DNA of 32,834 nt, from NCBI GenBank assembly GCA_045535505.1, contig JAZSLU010000001.1:1-32834 (forward strand), in the 5' to 3' direction. The notes below the pieces were generated by a model, which did not search any database, was not told the origin of the DNA, and saw only the letters and a program-made list of their open reading frames with translations. Each line of letters begins with the position of its first letter. Positions within the stretch are counted from its first letter, which is position 1. The translations under genes and the position numbers were made by a program. This document shows positions 25,098 to 32,664 of the stretch, in pieces. The DNA is from CAKSST01 sp045535505 (lineage in GTDB: Bacteria > Bacillota > Clostridia > Oscillospirales > Acutalibacteraceae).

Positions 25098-25129
25098 AAA
25101 AAAGGAATGTCGCAAGACATTCCTTTTTT
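25098..25129. terminator. Bidirectional terminator with GCAA tetraloop
   Basis: A 14-bp perfect stem (AAAAAAGGAATGTC and complement) closed by GCAA, with T-runs on both strands. It ends the sugar operon and overlaps the last bases of the convergent AraC gene. Confidence 0.93.
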
Positions 25130-25976
25130 ATTTTGTTTTCCTTTTTTTCGTTTTGGCATTTGCAATTTGATATTGCAATGGCGTTATGCCAACCAACGAT
25201 GAAAACACGTTTATAAAATAACTTGCCGTTGAAAATCCGCATTCTTCTGCCACAGCAGAAACCTTGTTACCGCTAATAAGCAGTTTTTTTGCCGCCTCAA
25301 GACGTTCCATAGTAATATACTCGTTTATGCTCATATTACAATACGCTTTAAAGTCATATATAAGCTTTCCCCTGCTTATAAAAAACTCCGAAGCAATTTT
25401 TTCAATGGTAAGTTTTTCGTTTAGATGACGGTTAATATATTTTGCAACATCCTCGATATATGACGTGTCTTTTTGCTTTGCTCTCTCTTTTGCCGATGCG
25501 GCAGTAAGCATAATCAGCTCAATAGCTCTGCGAACTTTAATTTTATCAATTAGCGAATCAACTTGCCCATTAACCGCATTTTTAACGCTCTTGGACAACT
25601 CATATATAAGGTCAAAGTCCTCATCGTTCAACTCTTTAGCAAATGATGCAGATAACACCTCCTGCAACACACTTGCGTCAACGCCTTGCGGCAAAACATC
25701 CTTCTCGTAAAAATTTATACGATACCGCTCATACAAATGCTCGTTCTGAACAAAGTTGTTGTGAATCATATTTGCTCGGTTATATATAACTGCTTTATCT
25801 CGAAGCTTAACCATTTTGCCTTGAGCAATGTAAATTATATCCCCTCTGTTTATTACAAGAAGTTCACAATAAGCGTGCGAGTGCACTCTGTTTGTGTTTT
25901 CTTCCCTAACGTGATGCCTAACATAATCGGCATAAAAATCATCATAAACAGGACCTATGTCATAAATCTTTCGCAT
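25128..25976 (-). CDS. AraC-family transcriptional regulator
   Basis: A 282-aa protein with an N-terminal cupin-like region (VHSHAYCELLVINRGDIIYI) and C-terminal double HTH: LTIEKIASEFFISRGKLIYD and SAVAEECGFSTASYFINVFS, ending GITPLQYQ. SD is AGAGATGA. It converges on the sugar operon and is divergent from the MFS gene (126 bp apart), so control of the transporter is the simplest guess. Confidence 0.92.
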   Translation of the reverse strand: MRKIYDIGPVYDDFYADYVRHHVREENTNRVHSHAYCELLVINRGDIIYIAQGKMVKLRDKAVIYNRANMIHNNFVQNEHLYERYRINFYEKDVLPQGVDASVLQEVLSASFAKELNDEDFDLIYELSKSVKNAVNGQVDSLIDKIKVRRAIELIMLTAASAKERAKQKDTSYIEDVAKYINRHLNEKLTIEKIASEFFISRGKLIYDFKAYCNMSINEYITMERLEAAKKLLISGNKVSAVAEECGFSTASYFINVFSSLVGITPLQYQIANAKTKKRKTK

Positions 25977-26022
25977 AATATCATCTCTTTGAACGATTTT
26001 TATATTTTTAAACCATTTTAAC

Positions 26023-26051
26023 TTGACTTTATGTTAAAAATATTATAATAA
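26023..26051 (+). promoter_or_regulatory. Promoter of the MFS transporter gene
   Basis: -35 TTGACT (26023-26028), 17 bp, -10 TAATAA (26046-26051); an alternative -10 TATAAT lies 2 bp earlier with 15-bp spacing. The leader is about 45 nt. Confidence 0.65.
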
Positions 26052-26102
26052 TAAATGCTGGTCATGTCAACCACTATATTTTTTCAAAGAGGTAATCACT
26101 TT

Positions 26103-27341
26103 ATGTTTAACAAAAAGACCTTGGATTATAAATGGGTAATTGTTGCCACCTGTTGTCTAATGGTATTTATATCCTTAGGCTTCTGCTCATCAGCAAACAG
26201 TATATACATAGCCCCCATCACAAAGGCTCTTGGCATTAGCCGCGGTGCTTATTCAATCACCACAAGCATCCGCTTTATAACAACATCTATAGTAAACATC
26301 TTTTTTGGAACGCTAATTCATCGTTTTGGCCCCAAAAAATTAATATTGGTAGGTTTTACATCGTTAACCATTTCATCCTTTATTTGCTCACTTGCAAATA
26401 ACATAATTGTTTTCTATCTTGGCGGTCTTTTCCTTGGCTTAGGCATTTCCTTTACCACAACCACCATGGTTGGTTCAATTGTTAATAAATGGTGTTCTAA
26501 AAACCAAGGCACTATCATGGGTATTGCTCTTGCATCAAACGGTATCGGCGCAATGGTAGCAAGAATAATCCTCACACCCATCATTTATTCAAACGACTTT
26601 GGCTATAAAAACTCATATAGACTCGTTTGCCTTATATTAATGGGATTTGCTTTGGTAGTTCTTGCATTGTTTAGAGATAATCCTAAAACACCAGACAACG
26701 ATTCCGAAATAAAATACGAAAAAAAGGAAAAGGACAAAGAAGGCAGTACCGAATTTTTAAAGCGTCCTTATGTTTATGTTGCACTCGTTTGTATCTTCTT
26801 TACAGGCGTTATATTACAAAGCGTATCGCAAATTGCCGACCCGCATCTGCGGGACAGCAACGTTGATATGGCTTTAATTACTACCGTAATGAGCGTACAC
26901 TCAATTGTTCTTACAGGCTCTAAATTCTTTACGGGACTAATTTATGATAAAGGCGGATTAAGGGTTTCTTCTACAATCTGCTATGTATCAGCCGTTATTG
27001 CTATGCTTGCGCTCGGCTTTGTAGGCAATTCTACTACCGGTGTTGCTTGCAGCTTTGTTTACTCTGTTCTTTCTTCGGTTGCTTTGCCGCTTGAAACAAT
27101 AATGCTTCCCATCTTCGCACGCGAGTTGGTTGAAAGAAAATATTTCTACAAAGTTCTCGGCATCTTTGTTTCGGTCAATACTGCAGGCTATGCACTCGGC
27201 GGTCCCGTTGCCAACTTTGTGTTTGACTTTACGGGCAGCTATAAGCTTTGGATTTTCTTCTGCGTTGGCTTAATAGCAATCGTTTGTATAACAATGAACT
27301 TTGTTATTAGCCGCGCAAGACTTGTCAAAACCAAACGATAA
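26103..27341 (+). CDS. Major facilitator superfamily transporter
   Basis: A 412-aa protein with 12 predicted membrane segments. The inter-repeat motif A-like loop is FFGTLIHRFGPKKLILVGF, and a long charged central loop (KYEKKEKDKEGS) separates the two six-helix halves. The N-terminus (DYKWVIVATCCLMVFISLGF) resembles the OFA/monocarboxylate group of MFS proteins. ATG 26103 is chosen over one 48 bp upstream because AGAGGT precedes it. The substrate is not assigned; proximity to the sugar operon suggests a sugar acid or related compound. Confidence 0.88.
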   Translation: MFNKKTLDYKWVIVATCCLMVFISLGFCSSANSIYIAPITKALGISRGAYSITTSIRFITTSIVNIFFGTLIHRFGPKKLILVGFTSLTISSFICSLANNIIVFYLGGLFLGLGISFTTTTMVGSIVNKWCSKNQGTIMGIALASNGIGAMVARIILTPIIYSNDFGYKNSYRLVCLILMGFALVVLALFRDNPKTPDNDSEIKYEKKEKDKEGSTEFLKRPYVYVALVCIFFTGVILQSVSQIADPHLRDSNVDMALITTVMSVHSIVLTGSKFFTGLIYDKGGLRVSSTICYVSAVIAMLALGFVGNSTTGVACSFVYSVLSSVALPLETIMLPIFARELVERKYFYKVLGIFVSVNTAGYALGGPVANFVFDFTGSYKLWIFFCVGLIAIVCITMNFVISRARLVKTKR

Positions 27342-27420
27342 ACGACTTAAATAAAACCAAAAACGCCATTCATCCTTAAAAAACTGCCTGCTATCAGGCT
27401 TAAAAAAGTATATCAGAAAC

Positions 27421-27456
27421 AAAAATCACTGTGAGACCTTTCTCACAGTGATTTTT
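27421..27456. terminator. Bidirectional terminator
   Basis: Perfect 16-bp stem AAAAATCACTGTGAGA with loop CCTT, between the MFS gene and the convergent small membrane-protein gene. A weaker hairpin GCCTG-CTAT-CAGGC lies upstream at 27386-27399. Confidence 0.93.
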
Positions 27457-27474
27457 ATAATAATGCAGAATATA

Positions 27475-27822
27475 TCAGTGCCATAATATATAACTAAGTC
27501 CCATAATTATGTAAAGCGGACCAAAACAATATACCATAAACATTTCTTTGTGGGGAACCTTTGTCTGAAAACAATCGGTAACGGCAAGACACTCAAAAAC
27601 ATAGGCCAACGCACCGCTAAAATATCCAGTAGCCTTTAAAATATTATAGGCGTTGTGCCAAAAGATAGACGTGACGAAAAAAATCATCGCAAAGGCAACA
27701 AATAAATTTCGCAAAATGAGAAAAGCATAGTCAATTTTTGGATGTAATCCATGTGTCAATTCTTCTTTATCAGGTATAGTTGCATCTACGGTATGCTTAA
27801 TATTATCAAGAATTTTAGACAA
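27475..27822 (-). CDS. Small membrane protein, unknown
   Basis: About 115 aa from a TTG start at 27822, preceded by GGGAGGGG at 5 nt spacing; a longer GTG start at 27852 lacks a good SD. After a charged N-terminal region (VDATIPDKEELTHG) there are three likely membrane segments, with HNAYNILKATGYFSGALAYVF in the middle and MFMVYCFGPLYIIMGLSYIL at the end. No family is recognised. It stands alone. Confidence 0.65.
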   Translation of the reverse strand: MSKILDNIKHTVDATIPDKEELTHGLHPKIDYAFLILRNLFVAFAMIFFVTSIFWHNAYNILKATGYFSGALAYVFECLAVTDCFQTKVPHKEMFMVYCFGPLYIIMGLSYILWH

Positions 27823-27989
27823 AAATACCCCTCCCTGCTTATTTAATACCACTTATACTAAAGCCAATATAACACAAAAATTTACAAAACTCAACAATAA
27901 ATCATATATCGGCAATATTTAAAATATATATTCACTTTTTCTCACATCATCTTTTTTCTCTCATAAAATGGAGAGAGGAGGTGAAATCG

Positions 27990-28403
27990 ATGGCTTTTAT
28001 TTGTTGTGATAATAAACCAAATTGTGTAACCATAGCGGTTATTGTCAGCGCAATTCTCGGAGTTGTTGCTGCCCTTTTGAGAATAACTGCTATAATTAAT
28101 GTTACGTCGGCATTCTTGTGGGTGGCGTTAGGCATTGCCATTGTGTATCTTGCTATACTACTGTCCACCACAGGATGTTGCAGTGCAACTGCATCTTGTA
28201 GATGCGGCAACGGCGCATTAACAGCAGTTTTATATGGCATTCTGGGCACCGCACTGACATCGGTTATCCTGTTAGCAATTTCCTTTGCCGCAACCAGTAT
28301 CATCGGCGCCATTTTGGTAGGACTGCTGATTCTTTTCTTGTCGTTAATTTTGTCTGCCACCGCATGTTTAGTTTCTCGTTGCTGCGGACATCAAAACAAC
28401 TGA
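27990..28403 (+). CDS. Cysteine-rich four-helix membrane protein, unknown
   Basis: A 137-aa protein; ATG 27990 is chosen because AGGAGG lies 8 nt upstream (a GTG 9 bp earlier overlaps that SD). Four hydrophobic segments are separated by short loops. Cys clusters sit at the N-terminus (FICCDNKPNC), in the central loop (TTGCCSATASCRCGNG) and at the C-terminus (CLVSRCCGHQNN), about ten Cys in all, on a layout compatible with metal binding or disulfides at the membrane surface. No family is recognised. It is monocistronic with its own terminator. Confidence 0.75.
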   Translation: MAFICCDNKPNCVTIAVIVSAILGVVAALLRITAIINVTSAFLWVALGIAIVYLAILLSTTGCCSATASCRCGNGALTAVLYGILGTALTSVILLAISFAATSIIGAILVGLLILFLSLILSATACLVSRCCGHQNN

Positions 28404-28500
28404 TAAACTTTGAATAATAAAGAAAAAGCAGACTGTAACAAGCAGTAAAAATGTACGGACATTTTTAAAATCATTTAGGACATCCTAATACCCTATAGCA

Positions 28501-28532
28501 AAAGGCAGAGACGATTACTCGTTTCTGCCTTT
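28501..28532. terminator. Terminator after the Cys-rich membrane protein gene
   Basis: Stem AAAGGCAGAGACGA / TCGTTTCTGCCTTT (one G-U pair), loop TTAC, followed by TTTTT. It could also stop transcription from the convergent peptidase gene at 28570. Confidence 0.9.
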
Positions 28533-28569
28533 TTTCTGCCATTTAGAGTGTGATTAATATGGTCTGTTT

Positions 28570-29241
28570 TTATTTGTTTATCCTATTTTTACACATTTGA
28601 ATAAAATATTCAAAAACTTTTGCACCATCCACCGTATCGTCCCTACGATTAGCAAAACACATTCTTTCGGGATGCCACTGCACTGCAATAATCGGCAAAG
28701 ATTCATGCACAAAACCCTCTACCACATCATTATCATTCGACATCATAATAACCTTTAATCCTCTTCCAAGTTTCTTCACTGCCTGATGATGAAAGCTATT
28801 TATTGTAAAATCAGTGCCGTATAATTCTTGGGCAATACTGCCTTTTATAGCACTAACACTATGTATAAGGTCAAAATCAGAAAAAGATGAATGTTCATTA
28901 GCATTATCTATGTTTTGATAAAGCGTACCACCAAAAAAGACATTTATTACCTGACAACCACGACAAATACCAAGTATGGGCTTTTTTGCTTCAACAAAAG
29001 CTTTCAACAGTGCAAATTCAGCTTCATCTCTTGCGCCGTCAATATTGACCGAGCCATCAATTTCTTCAGCGTAGTATTTGGGGTCAATATCGTTTCCTCC
29101 GCATAAAATTAAGCCATCATAGGATGTATCAACCTCAGGTAAATATTTAGCGTCCGCAATACCGCCTACACAGTTAACAGCATCAACATAGTTTTGTAAT
29201 TTTTTATTGCCCGATAAAAGAATTTTTGGTTTTTTCACCAT
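28570..29241 (-). CDS. Class I glutamine amidotransferase-like gamma-glutamyl hydrolase (peptidase C26)
   Basis: A 223-aa protein with the nucleophile elbow LGICRGCQVINVFFGG (catalytic Cys), LILCGGNDIDPKYY near the N-terminus, FTINSFHHQAVKKLG and the catalytic VQWHPERM. This matches gamma-glutamyl-gamma-aminobutyrate hydrolase (PuuD)-like C26 enzymes, which cleave gamma-glutamyl amides in the cytosol. No polyamine pathway genes are nearby, so the true substrate is open. SD is GGCGGTGA. Confidence 0.9.
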   Translation of the reverse strand: MVKKPKILLSGNKKLQNYVDAVNCVGGIADAKYLPEVDTSYDGLILCGGNDIDPKYYAEEIDGSVNIDGARDEAEFALLKAFVEAKKPILGICRGCQVINVFFGGTLYQNIDNANEHSSFSDFDLIHSVSAIKGSIAQELYGTDFTINSFHHQAVKKLGRGLKVIMMSNDNDVVEGFVHESLPIIAVQWHPERMCFANRRDDTVDGAKVFEYFIQMCKNRINK

Positions 29242-29332
29242 ATCACCGCCTTCTTATGTAGTATATGCTTGTGTTAAATTAGGAACAAATTTATAATTAA
29301 AGTGTATTTTAAAAAATAAAAATATAGAAACG

Positions 29333-29358
29333 AACGGTTGGCTTTTACACCAACCGTT
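29333..29358 (-). terminator. Hairpin, probable terminator of the three-gene cassette
   Basis: AACGGTTGG / CCAACCGTT with an 8-nt loop, about 80 nt after the stop of the two-helix protein gene. The T-rich tail on the minus strand begins a few bases later, so it is a moderate terminator. The rest of 29242-29438 shows no gene. Confidence 0.55.
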
Positions 29359-29438
29359 GCATTCTGATAAGAGCCTTGTAAAACAAAAATTTTTACTATT
29401 TTTGTCATTACGCAGAAACAGCCACCGTGTTTTATGAA

Positions 29439-29636
29439 TTACTTATTCAAGATGAAATATATAGAATTCAATATAACTATTGCAAATATATAATATATTG
29501 CAATATACAGATTGACATATGCTGGAGCACTGTACTCAACATGAGTAGCGTGTGAATACATTTTAATTGCAATATGTATAAACATAACAATAATTATCAG
29601 AATATTCAAAATAATAATAACTCTTTTGCAATTCAT
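29439..29636 (-). CDS. Two-helix small membrane protein, last gene of the cassette
   Basis: A 65-aa protein starting at ATG 29636 (SD AGAGGTG). Two hydrophobic helices (VIIILNILIIIVMFIHIAI and NLYIAIYYIFAIVILNSIYF) flank a short polar loop MYSHATHVEYSAP. It starts 14 bp after the papain-like gene, so it is co-transcribed. No family is recognised. Size and position are compatible with an immunity or export helper protein or holin-like function, all unproven. Confidence 0.65.
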   Translation of the reverse strand: MNCKRVIIILNILIIIVMFIHIAIKMYSHATHVEYSAPAYVNLYIAIYYIFAIVILNSIYFILNK

Positions 29637-29650
29637 AAAAAACACCTCTA

Positions 29651-30640
29651 TTAAATTTCAAAACTATTAGGATTTAAGTTTATTGGTTCTGCGAATTGAA
29701 CAAAGTTTACATTTCTACTATTATTAGCCAAAAGAACGGATACAAAGTTTCCATTTTTTACATAACCAATATTAGTATTATACTGTATAGTGCGATTTGT
29801 TTCATATCCGGATTTAGATTTAATACTTTCAACTAATGAAGCAGGTGTTTTTTGGAAACCTGCATTAAGGTTTACAGAAGATATTTCGTTCCATATTTCT
29901 GTAGCAAATGAAGAACAATTGTCAAAATATGACCATGTATCATTATTTGAGATAAGTGTATTTATGGTAGTAATATCTGATTGAGTTATATTTTCAGTTA
30001 ATGACACTCTGCCTTGATACGCTTGATTTGCATTAACCAAATAAGACTCTAAATTATACCAAATTCCAGTATGTGGCTCTTTGTTTCCCCACGTGCCAAG
30101 AGAAATTTCCTCATACGGTGCTACAGTTATTCCTCCAACAATAATAGAAGTGTATGTACAATTCTTAATTGTAAGAAAAGCGTGTCCTGTTGTGTTTATA
30201 GACGAACTATCGCTATCGTTAGCACATGAAAAAATCGACAATAAATAAGGTCCAACTGAAGATGTAGTATTGTAATTATATACATAATACTCCAAACCTG
30301 CCACAGCAAAAGCGGATGTATTTTCGTCAAGTGTCATAACCGATGCAGTTTGTGTCACAGGCTGTTCTTCATCGTTAGCAGAAAGAACAACAATTCTGTC
30401 TTCGCTGATACCGATTGCGGCGGTGCCGTTGTCTGCTGCTGCCTGTGCTTCTTGCATTGTGCAGGGCTTCCAACCCATGTAGTTATCGGTGCTAATGGTT
30501 TCATAAACAGTTTTAATATCACCCTGCGGTAATGCAACGCCCATATTATCAAATATGGCTCTTGCGGTGCTGAGTGAATCGTCTGTTTGCTCGTGCTTTA
30601 ATGTATGTTCGATCACATTATTATACTGTTTCTTGTTCAT
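29651..30640 (-). CDS. Permuted papain-fold-like (NlpC/LRAT/DUF4105-like) protein
   Basis: A 329-aa protein from ATG 30640 (SD GGAGG). No signal peptide is seen. An N-terminal region with GWKPCTMQEAQAAADNGTA resembles the WxxxxxxEAQxxAxxG segment found in clostridial peptidoglycan-amidase-like proteins. The main domain has His before Cys, as in permuted papain enzymes: GHAFLTI (His153), then GTWGN...HTGIWYN, and FDNCSSFATEIWN (Cys242), ending near TPASLVESI. These folds include peptidases, amidases and acyltransferases. The start is 16 bp from the stop of the DUF1906-like gene. How a leaderless protein would reach the wall is unclear. Confidence 0.65.
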   Translation of the reverse strand: MNKKQYNNVIEHTLKHEQTDDSLSTARAIFDNMGVALPQGDIKTVYETISTDNYMGWKPCTMQEAQAAADNGTAAIGISEDRIVVLSANDEEQPVTQTASVMTLDENTSAFAVAGLEYYVYNYNTTSSVGPYLLSIFSCANDSDSSSINTTGHAFLTIKNCTYTSIIVGGITVAPYEEISLGTWGNKEPHTGIWYNLESYLVNANQAYQGRVSLTENITQSDITTINTLISNNDTWSYFDNCSSFATEIWNEISSVNLNAGFQKTPASLVESIKSKSGYETNRTIQYNTNIGYVKNGNFVSVLLANNSRNVNFVQFAEPINLNPNSFEI

Positions 30641-30656
30641 TTTTATTATACCTCCT

Positions 30657-31331
30657 TTACCACATATTTTCAAGGACTTTATCGTCCTTAGCGTATACAT
30701 CTTCTACCCCGCTAAAATCAAAGGTAGTAGTACCGCAAGACCAAAGATGCATATCCTCAGGCTTTAATGCAGACGGACAGTAAGGCTCCCACTTTTCAGG
30801 CATTGTGTCAAGCTTAGGCTCAGTTGCCATAAAGAGCGCGCCAAAGTAATTTGCATCCTTTGTTGCCTGTACGTAGTGACTACACTGGCGGTCAAAGTTG
30901 AAATTCTTACTAGAATCGGTATTACCAATAAATGCAGGAATATAACCGTTTGCTGAAATAACCTGTGCAAACGAAATCATCCAGTTGTGATTTACACTCC
31001 ATTCGGGTCTAATTTCTGCAAACAAGGCGATACCCTCATTTTGAGGAACACCCAATTCCTTTGCGGATTCTACTGCCTTAATAGCATCCTCTGTACCATT
31101 AACGCCTGAAACCTTAGCTTCGGTAAGGTCACGAATTACCAAACCGATTTTGCAATCCTTACTCTTCAAAAACTCAATTTCTTCAGCAGTAATTTTATTT
31201 TCACCGCTAAGCGTTCTCATGCAAAAAGCAGGAAAGCATTTTTGTCTTTTAACCCAGTCATACATCGTATAACCGTTCTTCAGCTTTTTATTAATAGGTG
31301 TGACTGAACTAACACCAAAAATAGTTTTCAT
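30657..31331 (-). CDS. DUF1906-like (Rv2525c-type) glycoside-hydrolase-like barrel protein
   Basis: A 224-aa protein with a strong SD (AGGAGG) and no signal peptide. Features that fit the DUF1906 TIM-barrel group are the early GVSSVTPINKK, a Cys/Arg strand FPAFCMRTL, ITAEEIEFLKSKDCKIGLVI, the AIKAVESAKELGVPQNEGIA helix, ALFAEI and GYIPAFIGNT, then HLWSCGTTTFDFSGVE at the end. DUF1906 proteins are thought to bind or cleave wall glycans and are often exported unusually. First gene of the cassette; the assignment is by pattern, not alignment. Confidence 0.6.
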   Translation of the reverse strand: MKTIFGVSSVTPINKKLKNGYTMYDWVKRQKCFPAFCMRTLSGENKITAEEIEFLKSKDCKIGLVIRDLTEAKVSGVNGTEDAIKAVESAKELGVPQNEGIALFAEIRPEWSVNHNWMISFAQVISANGYIPAFIGNTDSSKNFNFDRQCSHYVQATKDANYFGALFMATEPKLDTMPEKWEPYCPSALKPEDMHLWSCGTTTFDFSGVEDVYAKDDKVLENMW

Positions 31332-31403
31332 TTTCTTTACCTCCTATAATTTTATTTTTTGATTAAAATGTAACTATTTTTTCGAAATCAGCGTCCCGAT
31401 TTC

Positions 31404-31415
31404 TTACAGCTGTAA
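31404..31415. promoter_or_regulatory. CopY/BlaI-type palindrome TTACAGCTGTAA
   Basis: A perfect 12-bp palindrome matching the TACAnnTGTA core of CopY/BlaI/MecI operators, 73 bp upstream of the DUF1906-like start. A minus-strand -10-like TATAAT sits 4 bp upstream (31420-31425), so a repressor here would cover the transcription start. No -35 at correct spacing was found, and no BlaI/CopY gene is in the window. Confidence 0.5.
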
Positions 31416-31430
31416 CCCCATTATAAAAAC

Positions 31431-31457
31431 TAACCCTGACAACTAGTGTCAGGGTTA
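31431..31457. terminator. Hairpin upstream of the DUF1906 cassette
   Basis: TAACCCTGACA / TGTCAGGGTTA, loop ACTAG. A-rich DNA follows on the plus strand; on the minus strand GTTTTTA follows. It probably stops minus-strand readthrough before the cassette promoter. Confidence 0.6.
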
Positions 31458-31506
31458 AAAAATATTTTTAAAAAATTTTTAGATTTAATAAATGCAATAA
31501 AAACAG

Positions 31507-31541
31507 ACCTTAAAACAGAAAGACTTCCTGTTTTAAGGTCA
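31507..31541. terminator. Terminator-like hairpin in a gene-free stretch
   Basis: GACCTTAAAACAG / CTGTTTTAAGGTC with a 9-nt loop. The minus-strand product ends in TGTTTTTATT, a good terminator tail. No intact gene lies immediately upstream, so it may be left from a lost gene. Confidence 0.65.
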
Positions 31542-31752
31542 GTTTTCGCTTTTTGTTTAAAATAAACTTATCAAATTTCAGGTATGACAAAAATCATACT
31601 GACACATTGAAAATCATGCCAAAGAGAATCCAGTTAAAAACTTTGTTTTCAAGCAGTAAATCTGCCGAAAGTATGACGCTTATTCCTGCCTTGCCTTACA
31701 AATTTGATAAAAAAGGCAAGGATAAATAATTATTTGTCCCTATTGTAGCACA
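31542..31752. other. Gene-free stretch with nested inverted repeats
   Basis: No convincing ORF. TTATCAAATTT (31568-31578) reappears inverted as AAATTTGATAA (31700-31710), enclosing about 143 bp, and CCTTGCCTT (31689-31697) pairs with AAGGCAAGG (31713-31721). This could be a small degenerate element. Confidence 0.4.
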
Positions 31753-31756
31753 AGCA

Positions 31757-31788
31757 TAGCATAAAAACGGAGATAAATCAATGCGGAG
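31757..31788. repeat. 32-bp repeat border, copy 1
   Basis: Matches 32633-32664 at 29 of 32 positions (TAGCATAAAA-CGG--ATAAATCAATGCGGAG). Read on the minus strand it contains TTGATT, a 17-bp gap and TATGCT. It marks the left edge of a repeat-like block that continues with GTGTATAATCC. Confidence 0.7.
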
Positions 31789-31856
31789 AGGTGTATAATC
31801 CGTGGCGAAGGCACACCGAACTTATTACCTCTTACTTATTACTTTTTACTTCCCAA

Positions 31857-32036
31857 AACCCCACTCGAACCAATGACCCATACTCTTGCGGTACCCGACA
31901 ATGTGCTCTCTTGAAGCGCGGCGCATTTGTCGACCGCGGCGCCATCCTCACCTCGCTGTATCATCCGCAGGATGCGCTCGGTGACGATGCAGTTAACAGA
32001 CTTGGATTCGACTGTTTGTACGAAGGGTCGGGTGTT
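31857..32036. other. GC-richer island, origin unknown
   Basis: About 180 bp of clearly higher GC than its surroundings, between repeat copy 1 and a strong terminator. On the minus strand one frame is open and reads ERILRMIQRGEDGAAVDK followed by CAALQESTLSGTARVW, but there is no SD and no recognised family. The plus frame is also open. It may be a gene fragment or part of a repeat element. Confidence 0.4.
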
Positions 32037-32060
32037 TTGAACCAAACAAGATAAAACAGT

Positions 32061-32096
32061 AAAGCAAAAGCACACCATACGGTGTGCTTTTGCTTT
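32061..32096. terminator. Strong hairpin with AAAGCAAAAGCACACC stem
   Basis: Perfect 16-bp stem, loop ATAC. It lies 57 bp past the stop of the lipoprotein gene and probably terminates it; flanking A and T residues allow either direction. Confidence 0.75.
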
Positions 32097-32152
32097 ATGG
32101 GACCGACACTCAAAATGGAACCGGTCTAAAAGCCTGATTTTCTTTACGACTG

Positions 32153-32608
32153 TTACTTATACTTTTTGATTAACTGTTCACAAACATCATTAGTGAACTC
32201 TTTTCCATTTTCCGCTTTGTATGTACAGGCTTTATTTAAATCATTGTTTGGAACAGTAGTTAAATTTCCATCTTCTCCTAAAAACAACCGATACTCTACA
32301 TCACCAATAGTCACATAAAAACTATTGGATGGAAATACATAAATTTCATGCAACTTATCGTTTGGATAATCCAAAGAATAAATATAACTGCACAGCATTT
32401 GAATATCTTCATTTTCAGTTATTTCAAGTTTGTCGGAATAATAGCCTTCATATTCTTCATATATAAACTCAACCTTTTCTATATCATCAAATGATTTTGC
32501 ACCTAAATCATATAAAAGATTACCTTCTACAAAAGTGTTTTTTTGACCACAAGAACATAAAACCAAAATCAAAGCAATACTCATTAAAAATAAAGAGATT
32601 TTTTTCAT
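32153..32608 (-). CDS. Small lipoprotein, unknown function
   Basis: A 151-aa protein with a lipoprotein signal: KKISLFLMSIALILVLCSC, with the lipobox LCSC and lipidated Cys at about residue 20. The mature part is acidic, and its pattern (KVEFIYEEYEG, ITENEDIQMLCSYIYSL, FYVTIGDVEYRLFLGEDG) resembles small clostridial lipoproteins of unknown role. The SD is AAGGCGGTGA. Its promoter lies in the adjacent repeat border. Confidence 0.85.
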   Translation of the reverse strand: MKKISLFLMSIALILVLCSCGQKNTFVEGNLLYDLGAKSFDDIEKVEFIYEEYEGYYSDKLEITENEDIQMLCSYIYSLDYPNDKLHEIYVFPSNSFYVTIGDVEYRLFLGEDGNLTTVPNNDLNKACTYKAENGKEFTNDVCEQLIKKYK

Positions 32609-32628
32609 CTAATCACCGCCTTGAGTGT

Positions 32629-32657
32629 ATTATAGCATAAAAGCGGCAATAAATCAA
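32629..32657 (-). promoter_or_regulatory. Promoter of the lipoprotein gene inside a repeat border
   Basis: Minus-strand -35 TTGATT (32652-32657), 17-bp spacer, -10 TATAAT (32629-32634), giving a leader of about 14 nt. Most of it lies in the 32-bp repeat shared with 31757-31788. Confidence 0.75.
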
Positions 32658-32664
32658 TGCGGAG
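32633..32664. repeat. 32-bp repeat border, copy 2
   Basis: 29 of 32 positions match 31757-31788. It leads directly into the hairpin array, suggesting that it is the fixed end of a repeat family. Confidence 0.75.

Noticed and set aside
31855..31900. tRNA-like 3' end (CCACTCGAACC on the plus strand)
   Set aside because: The T-loop-like GGTTCGAGT is present on the minus strand, but the flanking bases do not form a T stem, and no acceptor or anticodon arms can be folded.
31791..32054. Plus-strand ORF of 87 codons (and minus-strand ORF 31839-32078)
   Set aside because: Both start in or across repeat/hairpin DNA, have no ribosome binding site and match no family; kept only as a compositional island.
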